Shown here: piece after piece, positions 15,729 through 24,297 of the stretch
How the letters are laid out: each line of letters opens with the position of its first letter
How positions within the stretch are numbered: the first letter of the stretch is position 1
Assembly (NCBI GenBank): GCA_030583925.1
Contig: CP129482.1
Location: 1,302,001 to 1,366,000, forward strand
Length of the DNA: 64,000 bases
Reading direction: 5' to 3'
DNA from: Anaerolineales bacterium
Lineage (GTDB): Bacteria > Chloroflexota > Anaerolineae > Anaerolineales > Villigracilaceae
Notes under the pieces: model-generated
Databases searched by the model: none
Seen by the model: the letters and a program-made list of their open reading frames with translations, nothing else
Told to the model about the DNA's origin: nothing
Program-made: the position numbers and the translations under genes

Positions 15729-17867
15729 GTGACAACCGAAACCCTCATCTGGCTAATTCCTCTCCCTCCTGCGCTGGCGTTCTTTTTGATCGTGCTGTTC
15801 ACGAATCGGAACAAGGCGCTCAGTCACACGATTGCCGTCGGCGCGGCGTTCCTTTCGTGGCTCGGAAGCATGATTGTGTTTGTGCGCGCGCTGCGTGTCG
15901 AGAGTCTGGGCGAGAATCCGTTTGAGTCTTCGGTCAATTGGCTACCGACGGGCGATACGTGGTTTCGGGCTGGCGTTCTCGTTGACCCGCTCACTGCGGT
16001 GACGTTGTTCTTCGTCGCGTGGACTGTGTTGATGATTTTCATTTACAGCGTTGGCTATCACAACTTCGGTCAGCCCGCAGGCGACCACGACCACAAGGGT
16101 TTGCCTCCGCACGGAGCGACTATCGAAGAACATGGGCACAAGCATGTTGTTCCGTCCGTTGAGCCGCTTTACTCGCGCTTCTTCGCCTTCATTGGATTGT
16201 TCGCTTTCGGCATGTTCACCCTCGTGATTTCGGACAACCTGCTGACATTGTTCGTCGGCTGGGAGATCATGGGCTTGTGTTCGTACCTGCTGATCGGTTT
16301 TTGGTATGGGAAAAAATCCGCCCGCGACGCGGCAGTCAAAGCGTTCATGACCACCCGCATCGGCGATGTGTTCATGCTCCTCGGCATCGCCTATTTGTAT
16401 TCCGTCACTGGCACACTTTCATTCCGAGAAATTTTCACTGAAACAACTCTGCGCACGCTTGCAAGCATACCGTCCATGGTCAATGGTCTATCGTCCGCGG
16501 GTTTGATCGGCTTGCTCCTCTTCATCGGCGCGATCGGCAAATCGGCGCAATTTCCGCTCCACGTGTGGCTTCCCGATGCGATGGAAGGACCGACTCCCGT
16601 CAGCGCGATGATTCACGCCGCGACGATGGTGTCGGGCGGCGTATACACTGCCATCCGCATGTTCCCGCTCCTCAGCCTCGACTCGACCACGATGAGCATT
16701 GTCGCGTTCATCGGCGCGTTTACCGCGTTGTTTGCCGCCACCATCGCCCTCGCGCAAAACGACATCAAACGTGTGCTGGCGTATTCGACAATCTCGCAAC
16801 TCGGTTTCATGATCGCCGCGCTCGGCATCGGCGCGTACGTCGCGGCGGTGTTCCATCTCATCACGCACGCGTTCTTCAAAGCCTTACTCTTCCTCGGCTC
16901 AGGCTCGGTCATTCACGGCATGGAGCACGGCGTCCTTCACACGGGGAATCACAAAACCGATCCGCAGGACATGTTCAACATGGGCGGCTTGAAAAACAAA
17001 ATGCCGATCACATTTTGGACGTTCCTCATCGGCGGCTTCGCGCTTTCAGGTTTTCCCATTGTCACGGCTGGATTTTGGTCGAAAGACGAAATCCTCGCCG
17101 ACGCGTTCGCGCACAACTTGCCCGTGTTCGTGACTCTCGCCGTCGCCGCGTTCCTCACCGCGTTCTACACGATGCGCCAGATCACGTTGACTTTCCTCGG
17201 CGAGCCGCGCACGAAGGAAGCCACGCACGCGCACGAGACTCCCTGGACGATGACGTCTCCGCTCGTCGTCCTCTCGGTTCTTGCCATCGGGTATGGCTGG
17301 ATCGGCATCCCCGAGCATTTCCCCCTCCTCGGCGGACTCGTCCCGAACTGGTTGCATGATTTCGTCGGCGGGACTCTCGCCGAACACCCCGAAGCGCTCG
17401 AGTTCAACGTCGTGCCGCTGCTTACCTCGTTGGTCGTCGCCCTCGGCGGATTGGGTCTCGGCTACTTGATGTATCGCAACGTCAACTCACCCGCCGAGGA
17501 CAGATTGCAACTCGGCTTTCTCAAAAACAAATATTACTTCGACGAAATTTACGATGTTGTCTTCATCAAACCCATCACGTGGTTTGCCGATAAAGTCGTT
17601 TACCAGATCATGGACAAAGGCTTCATTGACGGCATCCTGCATCTCTTCGGTCCTGGCACGCAAGGTATCGGCGACGGCATCCGCAATTACTTCGATTTAC
17701 CCGTCATCAACAAATTCTTCGGCGACGGCTCGGCAAACGCAACCTATTTCTCTGGTGAAAAACTTCGCCTCGCGCAAACGGGACGCATCCAGCAATATCT
17801 CATGCTTGCGCTGATTCTCTTCCTCGCTATCGGCGCGGCGTTGTATTTTTTCGTGATTGCCGCGTAG
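15729..17867 (+). CDS. nuoL: NADH-quinone oxidoreductase subunit L with His-rich insert
   Basis: NuoL is the distal antiporter-like proton pump of complex I with the long lateral helix. The 712-residue protein starts at GTG behind GGAGG and carries the core motifs FVGWEIMGLCSYLLIGFW and GAIGKSAQFPLHVWLPDAMEGPTPVSA, with the key Glu and Lys. The C-terminal 120 residues form the lateral helix and final membrane anchor. Between two early helices, residues 111-146, there is an extra hydrophilic loop with seven His (H111, H120, H122, H128, H135, H137, H139), absent from the typical protein. The TAG stop lies in a GTAG repeat. Confidence 0.94.
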   Translation: MTTETLIWLIPLPPALAFFLIVLFTNRNKALSHTIAVGAAFLSWLGSMIVFVRALRVESLGENPFESSVNWLPTGDTWFRAGVLVDPLTAVTLFFVAWTVLMIFIYSVGYHNFGQPAGDHDHKGLPPHGATIEEHGHKHVVPSVEPLYSRFFAFIGLFAFGMFTLVISDNLLTLFVGWEIMGLCSYLLIGFWYGKKSARDAAVKAFMTTRIGDVFMLLGIAYLYSVTGTLSFREIFTETTLRTLASIPSMVNGLSSAGLIGLLLFIGAIGKSAQFPLHVWLPDAMEGPTPVSAMIHAATMVSGGVYTAIRMFPLLSLDSTTMSIVAFIGAFTALFAATIALAQNDIKRVLAYSTISQLGFMIAALGIGAYVAAVFHLITHAFFKALLFLGSGSVIHGMEHGVLHTGNHKTDPQDMFNMGGLKNKMPITFWTFLIGGFALSGFPIVTAGFWSKDEILADAFAHNLPVFVTLAVAAFLTAFYTMRQITLTFLGEPRTKEATHAHETPWTMTSPLVVLSVLAIGYGWIGIPEHFPLLGGLVPNWLHDFVGGTLAEHPEALEFNVVPLLTSLVVALGGLGLGYLMYRNVNSPAEDRLQLGFLKNKYYFDEIYDVVFIKPITWFADKVVYQIMDKGFIDGILHLFGPGTQGIGDGIRNYFDLPVINKFFGDGSANATYFSGEKLRLAQTGRIQQYLMLALILFLAIGAALYFFVIAA

Positions 17868-17909
17868 GTTGCGCTCTCTAGCGCAACGACGTTAGAGAAC
17901 GCCTGCTAC
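17864..17909. repeat. GTAG-ended paired hairpins between nuoL and nuoM
   Basis: GTAG at 17864-17867 (holding the nuoL stop) is followed by GTTGCGCT-CTCT-AGCGCAAC (17868-17887), a weaker second hairpin and CTAC at 17906-17909. This is the same GTAG/CTAC-bounded layout as the repeat next to the transposase at 56208. Confidence 0.6.
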
Positions 17910-17924
17910 ACAAGGAATTTTCTA

Positions 17925-19448
17925 ATGGATTTCATCTCCGCTCATTTCCTCTCGCTTATCCTCTTCGTTCCGTCCCTCGCGGCTGTGGTCATGCTCTTCC
18001 TGCCGAAAGATGAAACAAAACTCTTGCGCTGGTTCGCTTTCGGCGCCAGCCTGATTCCGCTTTTGTTGTCGCTTTCGGTTTGGTTCCAGTTCAAGTCGTT
18101 CGTCCCCGGATTCCAGTTTCAAGAACGATACGAATGGTACGATGCCATCGGCTCCTCCGTCCACCTCGGTGTAGACGGTCTCTCGCTCACGATGGTTCTG
18201 CTGACCACGCTCCTCACGCCGCTCGCCATCCTCGCCTCGTTCAACATCGCCGAAAAAGTCAAAGCCTACATGATGCTCTTCCTCTTTTTGGAAACAGGCA
18301 TGTTGGGCGTGTTCATGTCGCTGGATCTGCTCGTCTTCTTCGTCTTTTGGGAAGTGGGTCTTATCCCGATGTACTTCCTCATCAGCCAGTGGGGGAGCGC
18401 CAACCGCAACTACGCCTCGATGAAGTTCTTGATCTACACCATGGGCGGATCGCTCGGACTCCTCCTCGCCATTCAACTCCTCGGCGTTCTTTTCGGGACG
18501 TTCGACCTGCTCGTTCTCACTCAGCGCTGGACATCCCTTGATCCTGATTCGACGTTGCTCGGCATGTCCGTTTCACAAGTGAAGACCATTGCCTTTTGGG
18601 CGTTTACCGTCGCGTTTGCGGTCAAAGTTCCGATCTGGCCCTTCCACACCTGGCTTCCCGACGCGCACACCGAAGCGCCGACCGCTGGCTCGATGATTCT
18701 GGCAGGCGTGCTGCTCAAACTTGGCGCGTACGGATTCCTGCGGCTGATTCTTCCGCTCTATCCGTTTGAAGCGAAGATTTTCGCAGGCGCGTTGGCATTT
18801 CTCGCGACAGCGGCAATCGTCTTCGGCGCGTTCGCCTCGTTCGCGCAGACAGATTTCAAGCGACTCGTCGCGTACTCGTCCGTGAATCACATGGGGTTTG
18901 TCGTCCTCGGAATTGCCGCGGCAGGCTTGGCGTCGGGAACGAAGGAAGCGACCATCGCGTTGAACGGCGCGGTCTTGCAGATGTTCAACCACGGGCTGTC
19001 CGCGGCGGGCATGTTCTTCCTCGTCGGCGTCATCTACGAACGGACGCACACGCGCAACCTCGAAGAGTACGGCGGCTTATTCCCGCTTGTCCCGGTTTAT
19101 GGCGGTATCCTGATCTTTACGAGTTTCGCGTCGCTCGGCTTGCCTGGGCTCAACGGATTCATTTCTGAATTTCTCGTCGTGCGCGGCGTGTGGCCCATCT
19201 TCACGGTGTACACCGCAATTTCCATGCTTGGCTTGCTTTTCACTGGCGCGTACGTTTTGAAAGCGCTCAAAAACGTGTTGCACGGACCGTTGAATGAACA
19301 CTGGGTGCACGGTGAACACAAATTGACCGAGATCAACACGCGTGAAATCCTTGTGATGGCTCCGCTCATGGTTTTGATTTTGTGGATCGGCGTCTACCCC
19401 GCCTGGATTTTGGATGTGATCAACAAAGCAATGATGATGCTTTACTAA
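17925..19448 (+). CDS. nuoM: NADH-quinone oxidoreductase subunit M (first copy, canonical residues)
   Basis: NuoM is an antiporter-like proton pump of complex I. The 507-residue protein has about 14 helices and both essential residues of the proton channel: E143 (FFVFWEVGLIPMYFL) and K234 (FAVKVPIWPFHTWLPDAH), which match E. coli Glu144 and Lys234. The TM8 Lys (LLKLGAYG) is also present. A second nuoM-like gene follows in tandem after a composite palindromic repeat. Identification as a functional NuoM is secure. Confidence 0.94.
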   Translation: MDFISAHFLSLILFVPSLAAVVMLFLPKDETKLLRWFAFGASLIPLLLSLSVWFQFKSFVPGFQFQERYEWYDAIGSSVHLGVDGLSLTMVLLTTLLTPLAILASFNIAEKVKAYMMLFLFLETGMLGVFMSLDLLVFFVFWEVGLIPMYFLISQWGSANRNYASMKFLIYTMGGSLGLLLAIQLLGVLFGTFDLLVLTQRWTSLDPDSTLLGMSVSQVKTIAFWAFTVAFAVKVPIWPFHTWLPDAHTEAPTAGSMILAGVLLKLGAYGFLRLILPLYPFEAKIFAGALAFLATAAIVFGAFASFAQTDFKRLVAYSSVNHMGFVVLGIAAAGLASGTKEATIALNGAVLQMFNHGLSAAGMFFLVGVIYERTHTRNLEEYGGLFPLVPVYGGILIFTSFASLGLPGLNGFISEFLVVRGVWPIFTVYTAISMLGLLFTGAYVLKALKNVLHGPLNEHWVHGEHKLTEINTREILVMAPLMVLILWIGVYPAWILDVINKAMMMLY

Positions 19449-19453
19449 ACCAA

Positions 19454-19580
19454 ATGTCATTGCGAGGAGGGCGGTGGTTGAGTAGGCAGCGTTCGTCTGC
19501 CGTATCGAAACCACCAACCCGACGAAGCAATCTCCCGTCTAACCAGAGGATTGCTTTGCAAAAAACGCTCGCAATGACAT
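19454..19580. repeat. Family B palindrome carrying a nested family A palindrome
   Basis: Outer ends ATGTCATTGCGAGG (19454 onward) and CTCGCAATGACAT (to 19580) with GACGAAGCAATCTCC and GAGGATTGCTT inside define family B, as at 54369-54462. Inserted near its left arm is a complete family A unit, 19473-19515 (GGTGGTTGAGTAGG to ATCGAAACCACC). This shows one repeat inserted into another. Confidence 0.8.
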
Positions 19581-19593
19581 ATTTGAGGCTTTC

Positions 19594-21105
19594 ATGAACT
19601 TTCCTGTACTAAGCGTAATTACCTTCACACCCCTCGTCGCCGCGCTGGTGATGTTGGTCATCCCCGCACACCGCAAGAACGAAGCCCGCGCGGTGGCGTT
19701 GGCTTCGGCAACGTTTGCCCTGATCCTTTCGTTGTGGGTGTATTTCAACTACGATCAGACAGCCGCAGGTTATCAGTTCATCGAACGATATAACTGGCTT
19801 CCCGCGCTCGGCATCAGCCTCCACTTCGGCGTGGACGGCATCAGCGCGCCGCTCGTTTTACTGACCGGCGTGGTGATGTTCACCGGCGTCTTGATCTCGT
19901 GGGGCGACGATCGTCCGCACGTGATGGCTGGCATCCAAGACCGCCCGCGCGAATTCTTCGCTTTCCTGTTTATTTTGGCGACCGGCGTACTCGGCGTGTT
20001 TGTCTCACTCGACCTGTTCATGCTGATCTTCTTCTACGACATTGCCGTATTTCCGATGTACTTGCTCATCGTGATCTGGGGTTGGAAGGTGACGCGCGAA
20101 TACGCCGCCATGAAGTTGACTCTCTACTTGTTGATCGGCTCCATCGTTTCGCTCGCCGGCATCCTCGTGATGGTGTTTGCCCAATACCAGAATACCGGCT
20201 TGCTCTCCTTCGACATGCTGAAGATGGAAAACGCCGGCTTCTCGCAATCCTTTCAAAACATTTGGTTCCTGCCTGTCTTTCTCGGCTTTGCCGTCTTGGG
20301 CGGCATCTGGCCCCTCCACAACTGGTCGCCGGATGGTCACGTCGCCGCGCCGACCGCCGTTTCGATGTTCCATGCGGGCGTGTTGATGAAACTTGGCGCG
20401 TTCGCCGCCCTGCGAGTTGGAATTATGTTGTTGCCCGACGGCGCGAAATATTGGCAGTGGCTCATTATGGCGTTCGCCGCGATCGCCGTCGTCTACGGCG
20501 CGTACATCGCTTTCGTGCAAATGGACTTCAAATACATGGTTGGCTTCTCGTCCGTTTCGCACATGGGACTCGTCATGCTCGGATTTTCCACGCTCAACCG
20601 CGACGGGTTGCTTGGCTCGGGCTTGCAAATGTTTTCGCACGGGGCGATGACCGCCCTCTTCTTCGCTGTCGTCGGCATGATCTACGACCGGGCGCACACG
20701 CGTCAGATTCCCGAATTGGGAGGCATCGGCAAGGTTATGCCGTTCGCCACGGTAGGCTTCATCATCGGCGGCTTGGTCTCGATGGGTATGCCGATGTTCT
20801 CCGGCTTTGTCGCCGAGTTTCCCATCTTCATGGGAGTCTGGCAGGCGCAATGGCTGGTGGCGGTTGTGTGCAGTATCTCGATCGTCATCACCGCCGCGTA
20901 CATCATGCGGAATATCCGCCAGGTCTTCTTTGGTAATCTGCCCAAAAAACTCGAAGGTCAGATCACTGACATCACCATTCTGGACAAAGTGGCAATCGCC
21001 ACTCTATGCCTTTTCATGGTGGTGATCGGATTACATCCCAAATTCATGGCGCCGATGGTGCAGACTGGCGTTGACTATGTTTTGCGCTTGCTGGGAGGCT
21101 CATAA
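19594..21105 (+). CDS. nuoM: NADH-quinone oxidoreductase subunit M (second copy, divergent proton channel)
   Basis: A second NuoM-like subunit, 503 residues, about 14 helices. It aligns with the first copy but differs at the sites that move protons: the TM5 Glu is Asp149 (IFFYDIAVFPMYLL) and the TM7 Lys is Leu235 (FAVLGGIWPLHNWSPDGH). The TM8 Lys (LMKLGAFA) is kept. Tandem NuoM pairs are known in some complex I variants that carry an extra antiporter-like subunit. Here the substitutions suggest a pump with altered coupling or a mainly structural extra subunit. It overlaps nuoN by one base. Confidence 0.88.
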   Translation: MNFPVLSVITFTPLVAALVMLVIPAHRKNEARAVALASATFALILSLWVYFNYDQTAAGYQFIERYNWLPALGISLHFGVDGISAPLVLLTGVVMFTGVLISWGDDRPHVMAGIQDRPREFFAFLFILATGVLGVFVSLDLFMLIFFYDIAVFPMYLLIVIWGWKVTREYAAMKLTLYLLIGSIVSLAGILVMVFAQYQNTGLLSFDMLKMENAGFSQSFQNIWFLPVFLGFAVLGGIWPLHNWSPDGHVAAPTAVSMFHAGVLMKLGAFAALRVGIMLLPDGAKYWQWLIMAFAAIAVVYGAYIAFVQMDFKYMVGFSSVSHMGLVMLGFSTLNRDGLLGSGLQMFSHGAMTALFFAVVGMIYDRAHTRQIPELGGIGKVMPFATVGFIIGGLVSMGMPMFSGFVAEFPIFMGVWQAQWLVAVVCSISIVITAAYIMRNIRQVFFGNLPKKLEGQITDITILDKVAIATLCLFMVVIGLHPKFMAPMVQTGVDYVLRLLGGS

Positions 21106-22559
21106 TGTTCACGGCGACGACTTTCGTATCCATCCTCCCTGAAATTCTGATTCTCGTTTTGGGCATGCTTGTCCTCATCATCGAGCCGTTCTGGAAAGCG
21201 GAAAAACGCCGCAACGTGGGCTGGCTCACCGCTGGCGGGTTACTCGCCGCCGTGGCGATCAGTTTTCTCGTCGGTCAGCCCGGCGAACCGACCTCCGCTC
21301 TCGGCGGCATGATCCGCTTCGATTGGCTGGGGTTCTTCCTCAAAATGTTGTTCATGTTCGCGGGCGCGGCAACGGCGTTGTTGATGATGGATCACGAACG
21401 TCTCGGCGCGCGCGGCGAGGCGTATCTGCTTCTGCTTGCCTCGCTCATCGGGATGAACTTGATGGCGGTCTCTGCGGACCTCATCATGCTCTTCCTCTCC
21501 ATTGAGACCGCCTCGATTCCTCTCTACGTGTTGGCTGGGTTCAGCCTAGGCGACGATCGCTCCACCGAAGCCGGATTCAAATACCTGATCTTCGGCATTT
21601 TAACCACGACGCTCATGTTGTACGGCTTTAGCCTCGTCTTCGGCTTCTCCGGCACAACGGACATGTACCGGCTAGCGGAGATGTTCCAAGTGGGGGAGAT
21701 CTCTCCGCTCGCGGCGTTTGGGATCCTCGCGTTGATCCTTGTCGGTATCGGTTTCAAGGTCGCGTTCGTGCCGTTCCATTTCTGGTCGCCGGACGTGTAC
21801 GAAGGCGCGCCGACGCCGGTCTCCGGGTTTTTATCCACTGCCTCAAAAGCGGCGGGATATGCCGTGTTACTGCGTTTGTTCTTCATCGCTTTCCCCGACC
21901 CCGAACTTTCCAAGTTTTGGACGATCACCCTTGCGATCCTTTCCGCTGTGACGATGACTCTGGGCAATTTACTTGCGCTTCCGCAAAGGAACATCAAGCG
22001 ATTGCTTGCCTATTCGTCCATTTCACACACGGGATACACCTTGATCGGCGTGGTCGCGCTCACGCAACTCGGCGCGGCGAGCGTTGTGCTTTATCTTGCC
22101 GCATACGTTCTTACCAACCTGCTTGCTTTCGGCATCGCGATGGCGTTCAGCAAAGTGACCGGCTTGGAAGACATCCACGATTACGCCGGGTTGAGCCGCC
22201 GCTCCCCCTGGCTGGGATGGATGATGTTGACCGCGTTCCTCTCGCTGACGGGGATGCCTCCATTCGGCGGGTTTATCGCGAAGGTGGTGGTCTTTGCGGC
22301 GGGCATTCAGGCCGGTTACGTTTGGCTGGTTATCATCGGCGTTATCAACTCGGTGATCGGCGCGTACTACTATTTGAACGCGCTCAAGTTCGTTTACCTC
22401 TATCGTATGCCCAATGAGGATGAGGAGAATCACCCCATTCCGTTGACGCGTCCATACGCGATCGCGCTTGTAGCGCTCACCGTTGGCGTGATCCTGATTG
22501 GGACGATCTTTGCCCCATGGTTCAACTGGTCTGGTATGGGCGCGTTGAATTTGTTTTGA
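21105..22559 (+). CDS. nuoN: NADH-quinone oxidoreductase subunit N
   Basis: NuoN is the third antiporter-like pump, next to NuoK in the membrane arm. The 484-residue protein has the TM5 Glu (SIETASIPLYVLAGF) and TM7 Lys (GIGFKVAFVPFHFWSPDVY), so its proton channel looks intact. Its ATG overlaps the stop of the second nuoM by one base, showing tight coupling of the last two genes. It ends the nuo cluster; a hairpin and the ATPase promoter follow. Confidence 0.94.
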   Translation: MFTATTFVSILPEILILVLGMLVLIIEPFWKAEKRRNVGWLTAGGLLAAVAISFLVGQPGEPTSALGGMIRFDWLGFFLKMLFMFAGAATALLMMDHERLGARGEAYLLLLASLIGMNLMAVSADLIMLFLSIETASIPLYVLAGFSLGDDRSTEAGFKYLIFGILTTTLMLYGFSLVFGFSGTTDMYRLAEMFQVGEISPLAAFGILALILVGIGFKVAFVPFHFWSPDVYEGAPTPVSGFLSTASKAAGYAVLLRLFFIAFPDPELSKFWTITLAILSAVTMTLGNLLALPQRNIKRLLAYSSISHTGYTLIGVVALTQLGAASVVLYLAAYVLTNLLAFGIAMAFSKVTGLEDIHDYAGLSRRSPWLGWMMLTAFLSLTGMPPFGGFIAKVVVFAAGIQAGYVWLVIIGVINSVIGAYYYLNALKFVYLYRMPNEDEENHPIPLTRPYAIALVALTVGVILIGTIFAPWFNWSGMGALNLF

Positions 22560-22565
22560 GTTCTT

Positions 22566-22596
22566 GGTTGCTCTGCAGTTCAACTGCGGAGCAACC
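22566..22596 (+). terminator. Hairpin after nuoN
   Basis: GGTTGCTCTGCAG and CTGCGGAGCAACC form a near-perfect stem with a very short loop just after the nuoN stop. There is no clear T-run, so it may be a transcript-end stabilising hairpin or a weak terminator. Confidence 0.5.
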
Positions 22597-22670
22597 ATCT
22601 GCCCTGAGTTTCGCTTGAGGATGGGGGAGCAGGCTGAACGTCGGGAAAGAAGCGAATTTTCCAAATTTGA

Positions 22671-22700
22671 TTGACAATTTCCCGGTCATCCCGTTATAAT
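22671..22700 (+). promoter_or_regulatory. Near-consensus housekeeping promoter of the V/A-ATPase operon
   Basis: TTGACA at 22671-22676 and TATAAT at 22695-22700 are both perfect sigma-70-type hexamers with an 18-base spacer. The first gene starts at 22818, so the leader is about 110 bases. It is the strongest promoter seen in the window. The rest of 22597-22817 holds no gene. Confidence 0.8.
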
Positions 22701-22817
22701 TGTGCAGAATTACACAATTGAAGTCCGAGTTGCCTGATTTGCGTAAGCCTTGATGACAGTGGTTTTATCCTTTACAATTGCGTGGCTAAGCAAGAATTCC
22801 AGTGAGGTGATATTCTA

Positions 22818-23129
22818 ATGAACGAGAAGAACATTCGACAGGTCCTTGAAATCGAAAAGCAGGCGCAGGAACTTCAAGATAAGGCGAAGCGCGACGCGCA
22901 GGAAATTCCGGTGAGGGCGGAGCAAGAGGCGCAGGCATTGTTGGTGCGCGCCCGATCGGAGGCTCAAGATGAGGCGCGCAAAATCGTTTCCGCTGTGCAG
23001 TCGGAGGATAGATCGAAGGAAGTGCTGGCGGACGTGGGTGTAAAGAATAACGAGTTCGATGCGCTTGCCAAGAAGAATTTTGATAAGGCTGTCGCGTACG
23101 TTCTGGACCGCGTTCTCGGTAAGGCGTAG
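22818..23129 (+). CDS. atpH: V/A-type ATPase stalk subunit G/H
   Basis: This is a short peripheral-stalk subunit of the V/A-type rotary ATPase. The 103-residue protein is highly charged and almost wholly predicted alpha-helical coiled coil in residues 1-65 (repeating Ala/Gln/Glu/Arg), then a small C-terminal segment ending VLDRVLGKA. Position at the head of the ATPase operon and composition make the assignment; sequence conservation in this subunit is naturally weak. GTGAGG lies about ten bases before the ATG. It pairs with subunit E to form the stator. Confidence 0.8.
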   Translation: MNEKNIRQVLEIEKQAQELQDKAKRDAQEIPVRAEQEAQALLVRARSEAQDEARKIVSAVQSEDRSKEVLADVGVKNNEFDALAKKNFDKAVAYVLDRVLGKA

Positions 23130-23131
23130 TT

Positions 23132-24220
23132 ATGGCGAGCGGCGTTTCAGGGTACGCGGCGATCAGCACGAAAGTGCGGGCGATGTATTCCAATCTGCTG
23201 ACCCCGCAGGACATTTCTCGTTTAAGCGATTCTCCCGATTTCCCATCGTTAATCAGCTCACTCAAAAATACTCAATATGGACCGTATCTTTCGGCGTTGA
23301 AAGATAATGAACTCACGCCGCGCCGGGCGGTCCAGCAGATCAAACTGCGGCTGGCGGATTCCTATTCAAGTGTCGTGCAAATGTCGCCGGAGCAGACGCG
23401 CCCGTTGATCAAGCAGTTATATCGTTATTTCGAGTTGGGGAATTTGAAAGCGGTTTTGCGAAGCATCGTCACGGTCTCTTCGGCGTGGAATGCGGATATG
23501 GCTCCATGGGATCGTGTGCGCGAAGTTCTTTTCCCGTTCGGTTCTTTTTCCACGCTACCGGCTCAGGCAATGGTCGAGACGGGGAACGTGCCTGCGGCAG
23601 TGGAGTTGTTGAAGGGCACGCCGTATGAATCGGCGATGTCGTTCGCGATGAAGCGTTTTTCCGCCGAGCAGAATCTGTTTCCGATCGAAGTGGCGCTGGA
23701 TTTGGATTACTGGCGCCGCTTGTGGGCGGAAGCGAAAAAACTGAGCGGGTTAGACCGCGAAGCCGCGACCAAGATTGTCGGCTCGCTCCTCGATATGAAC
23801 AACTTGATGTGGGCTATCCGTTATAAGGTGTATCACAAACTTTCCGAAGAGGAACTGATCAACTATACGCTGCCGTTCGGGTTCCGCGTGCGCGACGAAG
23901 ACGTGCGCGCGATCGCGGCGGGCGCGGATGTCGCCGCGATCGTTTCGCGTATTTTTCCTTCCATTTCGGATGTGAACACGCTTCTGGAGAACCCTCAAAC
24001 TGGTTTGCCCAAACTGGAGGTTCAACTCAAGCGTCAGGTGATGAAGCAATGTACCGCCGCGTTTGTCGGCAACCCGTTCCACATTGGGCTTCCGCTCGCG
24101 TTCCTGATCTTGAGCGACCTCGAAATACAGGATTTGATCGCGTTGATCGAAGGTAAATCTTCGGATATTTCCGACGAAGACCTGCGTTCCGTTTTGTTGA
24201 AGACAAGTTTACAGAATTAG
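23132..24220 (+). CDS. atpC: V/A-type ATPase subunit C (central-stalk socket)
   Basis: Subunit C/d sits on the proteolipid ring and joins it to the central stalk D/F. The 362-residue protein is the expected size and mostly helical, with no membrane segment. Features of the family include the start YAAISTKVRAMYSNLLT and the middle ELGNLKAVLR. It begins two bases after the stop of the stalk subunit. A short family B palindrome separates it from subunit I. Confidence 0.88.
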   Translation: MASGVSGYAAISTKVRAMYSNLLTPQDISRLSDSPDFPSLISSLKNTQYGPYLSALKDNELTPRRAVQQIKLRLADSYSSVVQMSPEQTRPLIKQLYRYFELGNLKAVLRSIVTVSSAWNADMAPWDRVREVLFPFGSFSTLPAQAMVETGNVPAAVELLKGTPYESAMSFAMKRFSAEQNLFPIEVALDLDYWRRLWAEAKKLSGLDREAATKIVGSLLDMNNLMWAIRYKVYHKLSEEELINYTLPFGFRVRDEDVRAIAAGADVAAIVSRIFPSISDVNTLLENPQTGLPKLEVQLKRQVMKQCTAAFVGNPFHIGLPLAFLILSDLEIQDLIALIEGKSSDISDEDLRSVLLKTSLQN

Positions 24221-24226
24221 AAACTG

Positions 24227-24281
24227 ATGTCATTGCGAGGGCGTGTTTTTCGTCGGGCTAAAGCCTTCCTCGCGATGACAT
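24227..24281. repeat. Short family B palindrome
   Basis: ATGTCATTGCGAGG (24227-24240) pairs with CCTCGCGATGACAT (24268-24281), with a shortened core. It lies between subunits C and I and ends just before the ribosome site of subunit I. Confidence 0.7.
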
Positions 24282-24297
24282 GATAAATGGAGATGAT

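Noticed and set aside
20005-20850. 281-codon minus-strand open frame opposite the second nuoM
   Set aside because: High-GC shadow of the nuoM codons; no domain, no ribosome site.
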